Below the pieces are notes generated by a model that worked only from the letters and a program-made list of their open reading frames with translations, was not told the DNA's origin and made no database searches. Both the position numbers and the translations under genes were made by a program. This document shows, piece after piece, positions 59,165-64,000 of a stretch of DNA of 64,000 nucleotides. Location: the NCBI GenBank assembly GCA_964017195.1, contig OZ024895.1:14401034-14465033 (forward strand), read 5' to 3'. Numbering within the stretch: the first letter of the stretch is position 1; each line of letters begins with the position of its first letter. Source of the stretch: Siderastrea radians. Lineage: Eukaryota; Cnidaria; Anthozoa; Scleractinia; Rhizangiidae.

Positions 59165-59552
59165 GTGCAGTATGCTTCATAAAATAACATTAATATTCCT
59201 CTTCCATCTCCTAGTTTTTTTACGGAACAAAAGAAAACTGGACTGAACGTCTTACATTAGAAGTTACACTGGACGTTCAGTTTTATGCAACTCGGCTCGG
59301 AAGCCTTACAAGAAAGAAAATGCTATAAATTCGGTCTAAACACATTGTTATCGCCACTTGTGCTAAAGAATTGGAACTAAACCTCTCTATCACACTCAAC
59401 CACTGCATCCATCATAATGAAATCACGGATAAGATTGGGTCAATTTAGTTACATGTGTGTAATGGTATGGTATGGCCGGTTGTATTTCTACATCAATATA
59501 ATCATTCGTTGAGTCCAAGTTTGGTATTTTGAACTGAATTTAATGTTTGCAG

Positions 59553-59933
59553 GAGGCGCCCCCTTCCCACGAAAAGCCTTTTGGTTTACACAAACACCAG
59601 GGAAAACTCTTTATGTTACGGAAGGGAGTGATGCAGCACTTGAATGGGACTATTCAGCAGTCAATAAAGAAGCAGATTTGAGGCGTATCAAATGGAGTGT
59701 TTATAACAAAACTGAGGATGACTATTATCCGCTTGTAGTGGAATACCCGAATGGCACTGTAAAACTTAACTCCGCTATACCACAAGAATATGACGGCAGA
59801 ATAAAGAAGGAAGGCCGGGCCAATTTTGTGATAAAGGGAGTCCGTTTTGAGCACTCTAACCGTTTTAAATGCACTTTGGAAGGAAAACAAGGGGTAGCAG
59901 AAATTTCGAGTACCACTGAACTCGTTGTGACAG
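59553..59933 (+). CDS. Ig V-like exon, copy 2
   Basis: Same borders, length and phase as copy 1, differing at about eight residues (for example PREAF versus PRKAF, AYLRR versus ADLRR, SFEHS versus RFEHS). Both frames are open, so the two exons could be used together or as alternatives. Tandem, recent duplication. Confidence 0.75.
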
Positions 59934-60221
59934 GTGCAGTATGGGTCATAAGATAACATTAATATTCCTCTTCCATCTCCTAGTTTTTTTACGGAACAAA
60001 AGAAAACTGGACTGAACGTCTTACGTTAGAAGTTACACTGGACGTTCAGGTTTATGCAACTCGCCCCAGAAGCCTTATAAGAAAGAAAATGCTATAAATT
60101 CGGTCTAAACACATTGTTATCGCAACTTGTGCTAAAGAATTGGAACTAAAACCTCTCTATCACACTCAACCACTGCATCCATCATAATGAAATCACGGAT
60201 AAGATTGGGTCGATGTAGTTT

Positions 60222-61688
60222 TTTTTTTTTTTTTTTTTATTGAGTTACAACTTCACTTACAACACCTAACTACTGACATCTACTACTTCTACTGCAACTA
60301 CAACACATTTTACATTACTACAACTACTACAAGTACGTCTCAAATACATATTTTATGTCTTCCCATTCAGTTTGTTGTATTTGGCTATATGAACTTATTG
60401 CACCTTTACGCGAAACTAATACTATATAATGCAGAACAGGTACACATATAGAAAAAAAACGATAGATATTCTAACACAAACACACTGGATGTAATAAAAA
60501 ATATATATATGGCACCTTAGCTTTCATTATAGTATATTTAAAGGCACACTGTAGGCTTGATTTTGTTTGAGAGCATAAAAAATAAGATGCTCACGCATCG
60601 CAGATGCAGAGAGTGGTCCACTTAGCTCTGTATTTTTCATAATTAGAGTTTTTAATGGCCATTTGTCTTTCGCATTTAATTTTACTTTCCAGTAAGGCGA
60701 GAAAGACCTGTAAGCATGGAGTCTCTGACTGGTTTCTTGCAAGATATACATGATATTTAGCAATAAGAAGATAATGATGTAACGCGTAAAAGCTGCCGGT
60801 AATTTCTGGTTTGTAGCCGTAAAGAATTTCGATGGAGTTAGGATCGATGTTGTCCGCACGCTTAGTATTTCACCACAGTATAATGTCTTTCCAAAAGATT
60901 TTAACATCAGGGCACTCACAAAACATGTGTACAAGTGTTTCGTTTTGGAAAAGGCAGTGATCGCATCTTGGAGAACCTTTTATGTTCATTTTATAGAGAG
61001 AGAGATTGGTGGGAATGATGTTATGTATGAGTTTAAACTGAAAGCTTCTCAATTTATTTTCAACGGTGACTTTGAAAGGAAGTTCGTATACAGCCTTTAC
61101 ATTCGGCACTTGTTTTTTAAGATTGATTTCGACGATGGGAGGAGAGAAGGACCTTTCTGCAAACATTAAACGAGCTTTTCTAGTAGAGGAGATGGCATGG
61201 CCATTGGAAAGAGTCTTCAAGGGTTCGCCATCACCCTTTGCAATATTGCCTATGATTTCGCCCTTCCAAGCTTTTGGAATTGCTGCAAGAACACCAGCAT
61301 AATTAAGGAAAGTACGGCGAACGCCGAATTTGCATTTAAAACTTTTGAATGAAAGGAAATGGCCATCGGTATCAAGGAGGTCACTAATTCTCAAAATGCC
61401 TTTATTAACCCATGTCTTATAATAAATTGTCTTTCCATTAATCCTTATAAAACGATTGTTCCATATGATTTCTTGTTTAAATTCATTTGCGTTAAGGGGA
61501 TCTTTGCATGGAATTGAGTTCTTGCCAAACTGCCAAAACATTTCTGTCAAAAGCAGAAAGGTTTTTAAGGTCAAGGAATTTTAGGTCGTAATTACATTGA
61601 AATAAGAAAGCTCCTCCGACCTTATCTAACATGGAATCAAGGAAGGCACACCAGTGGCTGTCAGTTGCTTTGCAATAACGATTAACCC
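60222..61688 (-). mobile_element. LINE ORF2 3' fragment with poly(A), inserted in Ig repeats
   Basis: The T run at 60219-60238 is the poly(A) tail of a minus-strand copy. Frames 61574-60870 and 60934-60527 give WNNRFIRINGKTIYYKTWV, RSFQFKLIHNIIPTN and the zinc-type CDHCLF...HMFCECPDVKIFW, the C-terminal region of L1/Tx1-like ORF2. It is 5'-truncated near 61688 and has frameshifts. A second, different LINE copy is at 14944. No clear target duplication was found. Confidence 0.8.
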
Positions 61689-61705
61689 TTGCGAAATAAC
61701 TCTGA

Positions 61706-61985
61706 GAATTCCTAGGAATTCCTAAGAATATCCTAAGAATTCCTAGGAAAAAATTCTTAGGAATTCCTGAGAATTCCTAGGAATTCCTAAGAATCTGAGG
61801 TGTGAATTTTCACGGTAAATTTGGACTTGGAATTCCTAAGAATTCTTAGGAATTCCAAGCTTAAATGGTGCTGTCTTGAAATTCCTAGGAATTCCTAGGA
61901 ATTCCATCGAAAAGAAAATCAAAGATAGAATTCCCAGTTACTTTCAGAAATTCCTAGGAATTCCAAGGAATGTTAAAGAATAACT
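61706..61985. repeat. GAATTCCTAGG satellite-like tract
   Basis: Many imperfect units of GAATTCCTAGGAATTCCTAA in both orientations; the unit is itself palindromic, so the tract can fold into many hairpins. It degrades into GGGAATTT-type sequence by about 62060. It follows the LINE 5' end. Confidence 0.9.
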
Positions 61986-64000
61986 GGGAATTTTTGAGAA
62001 TATGTGGGAAAAAATAGGAATATGGTCAGGAATTGTGGGAATAAATGGGAATTTCTTAAATAAGTGGGGAGAACATTAGAAACTTGACCCAAAATGGTAA
62101 CAAAAACACAGCTGTTGGACACGATACAATATCCCTCAATTTAAAGGTCAGTTGCTGATATTTAAAGTAGACAAATCGAGGGTCTGGTTTTTTAACCAGG
62201 CTTGGACCGGGACAAAACCCTAGTTTTCCGGGGCTCTTGGTACAAGGGCATATTCAGTTTACCTCAGAATGTCTGTTTTCAACATATCTTCAACAGGAGT
62301 TAAATGATAAAATTAGTTCAATATCATTTTGTGCCTTATATTTTTGTTTGTGAGGCAAAATTGGAAATACAATTCAACAATCATCAAGTACCGCCTTCAC
62401 TGATTTTACATATAGGTCTTATCTGTTTTGGCTGCCTTTAGTTCACTTGCTGTTAGCAGTCTTCTGAGTTCGGTCCTCTGATGGCCTTATACATGTGGTC
62501 CTAGGAAAAAAAAATCGAAATTTTATATAAATTCTAGACCTGTCATACACTCAACATTATTAATAGGTTGCAGCATTAATTTTCAATAAAATATAAGGTA
62601 CATATGTACATGTACAGGTTGTGGTTCAAATTTTTCTTTGGTTTAAAAATTTTCAAACCAGTATAATTTTTATTTCCCTTTGTCTCAGATTCATTACCAA
62701 AATCTAAGGCAAAGGAAAATAAAAATTAATCTGGTTTGAAAAGTTTCAAACTAAAGAAAAATTTGAACCACAACATACATTTACAATTACAGTTCAAGTA
62801 GTAAACAAAATAAAGTAAACAGTCAAGTAGTGTGTTCCAAAGATGTGGAGGCCTGAGTGGCACAATAAGAATGATATCTGAAGCTAAGCTCTCACTTGAG
62901 TGACATTCACATTGCTTTAGCATTACAGTGATAGACCATTGCAAATCCTTAAAACCACTAACCAGAGAAGAATTTTCTGATACACCATAAAAGAACACTG
63001 TAGATAGTGAATACATGGTGATGGCTTTCACATGTTCATGTATGGGGTTCTCAAAATTCTCAAACTACATGTAATAATTATGTTCTAATTGAATGAGTGG
63101 GAAGGTAAGACAAGAAAATGTATGGCTTAAGGCTTAATGTTTGGCGTATCGACCAAATGCAGGAGGTCTGTGTGCCATGCCTGAGAGCCAAATACATGGT
63201 ATTTTACCATCCACCTGGACCTATGAGTGTAGATGTAGGTGTTGAAATGGAATGAGACCCCCAGAAAAGCTGAATCTGAGGTGTTCCCGTTTACCAATAA
63301 GGAGCTCTAACCACTTTTATTGTACAGAATGAAGCTTACACGAGTCTAGAAGGAGCTATATTGTAGGTCATTGCTTACAACGTCACCATACAGTCAGGAT
63401 GCCCTCAACACTGCCCTTTCTAGCAAAATGCAGGACATGATGTAGTATGAACCTAGTAAGATTATCTACCTCACTACCAGTTTCCTTGCAGCTTAATTTA
63501 TTTAGTAAAATGTACCATGTAGTTCAGCTGGAGTGCAGAAGGTCAGGGGTTTGATTTAAGTGTTCTGTTTTCGTTAACAAACTAAGATAGGATATCGTGT
63601 TGAATTTGGATAAAACTCAGGAAAGATACACCTCTTCCAAACCTCCCTACTTGTACTACCCTCAGACTCTCAAAAAATAATAATAAATTATCAGTAATAT
63701 ATTCAATGTATTATTATTTTGTTAAATTGGTAATATTGCCTTGTAACGTTGAGTGCCCCCGGGTCCAAAAATTTCTAAAATAAGTTATTAGTTCAATGTA
63801 ACCAATGTATTCAATGTAATTTATGTATTATTTGTTAACCAAGCAATATTGCCTTGCAACCAACTTATGTAATGTTCAGTGTGCTTAATTGTTAATAAAG
63901 TATTTAAAAAAAAAATTACAAAAAAAACAAAACAAAACAAATACAAGTGTTGTATACGAATGTTTGTTCGTGAGTAAACAGATTTCTATGTTGCAAAAAA
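61986..64000. other. Right end, no gene recognised
   Basis: Apart from the hairpin at 62618-62774 I see no exon or element. The last 200 bases are rich in AT with poly(A)-like runs (63905-63935), which might be the tail of a retroelement or a low-complexity tract. Confidence 0.4.
62618..62774. repeat. Long hairpin (inverted repeat with about 30 bp loop)
   Basis: GTTGTGGTTCAAATTTTTCT at the left is mirrored by AGAAAAATTTGAACCACAAC at the right; both arms of about 63 bp continue through AAACCAG...CCTTTG. AT-rich and non-coding, probably a foldback MITE remnant. Confidence 0.85.

Larger units (their letters stand above)
58452..60221 (+). repeat. Tandem Ig-exon units, period about 770-790 bp
   Basis: Three copies of the intron block GGACTGAACGTCTTAC(G/A)TTAG start near 58452, 59240 and 60009. 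The first two carry an Ig exon, the third is cut by a LINE at about 60221. The second intron copy has a deletion of about 20 bp relative to the first. Confidence 0.85.

Noticed and set aside
58885..59190. Minus-strand frames over the Ig exons
   Set aside because: Antisense shadows; the plus strand has domain motifs and splice sites.

Overview
The window is eukaryotic genomic DNA, most probably from an anthozoan cnidarian such as a stony coral or relative. The reasons are short exons with GT-AG borders in AT-rich introns, one EGF domain per phase-1 exon, a PAN/EGF/D8C secreted-protein architecture, non-canonical Ig-domain exons, and a heavy load of cnidarian-type mobile DNA (Polinton, LINE, long-TIR elements, MITEs). 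I see no rRNA, tRNA, CRISPR or bacterial-type operon. The species is an inference.

Layout. 0.4-2.9 kb: the 5' end of an Ig-domain gene on the minus strand, with a signal-peptide exon and a first Ig exon; it runs off the left edge. 5.7-16.7 kb: a broken LINE whose reverse-transcriptase frame is split by a 9.0 kb transposon (5930-14943). That transposon has 89 bp terminal inverted repeats, an apparently perfect 9 bp target duplication, an intact RecQ-like helicase gene, and a convergent, decayed DUF6589-like gene with C2H2 and ZAD-like zinc modules (candidate transposase). 16.7-22.8 kb: no gene seen, with two MITEs.

22.8-36.7 kb: a minus-strand host gene for a secreted protein made of signal peptide, PAN/apple, EGF, four more EGF exons, and probably a D8C (uromodulin/OIT3-type) exon. 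One intron carries a 5.2 kb TTAA-bounded element built as a giant inverted repeat (23865-29086).

37.4-53.4 kb: a Polinton/adintovirus-like element with about 340-400 bp inverted repeats. It keeps a full virion module: double-jelly-roll major capsid protein, penton-like protein, small basic protein, membrane-active/adenain-type protease fusion, phospholipase A2 protein, packaging ATPase and a collagen-like fibre. It has lost most of its PolB and half of its integrase in one internal deletion, and several capsid genes carry frameshifts or stops. The fibre gene is split by a separate 3.54 kb TIR element (40722-44263) with a 6 bp target duplication. The Polinton is therefore a relic.

55.3-60.2 kb: a second minus-strand Ig exon related to the one at 0.4 kb but carrying a stop, then plus-strand Ig exons duplicated in tandem (about 770 bp period), with the third repeat unit cut by a LINE. 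61.7-64 kb: a GAATTCCTAGG-type satellite, a large hairpin, and sequence with no recognised gene.

How the parts relate. The two host gene families are secreted or surface proteins built from symmetric phase-1 exons, a format suited to exon duplication, and tandem duplicates are visible in both. The mobile elements show a layered history: transposon into LINE, TIR element into Polinton, LINE into Ig repeats, and palindromic element into a host intron. The best candidates for something undescribed are the RecQ-helicase/DUF6589 transposon with 9 bp target duplications and the unclassified element that split the Polinton fibre gene.
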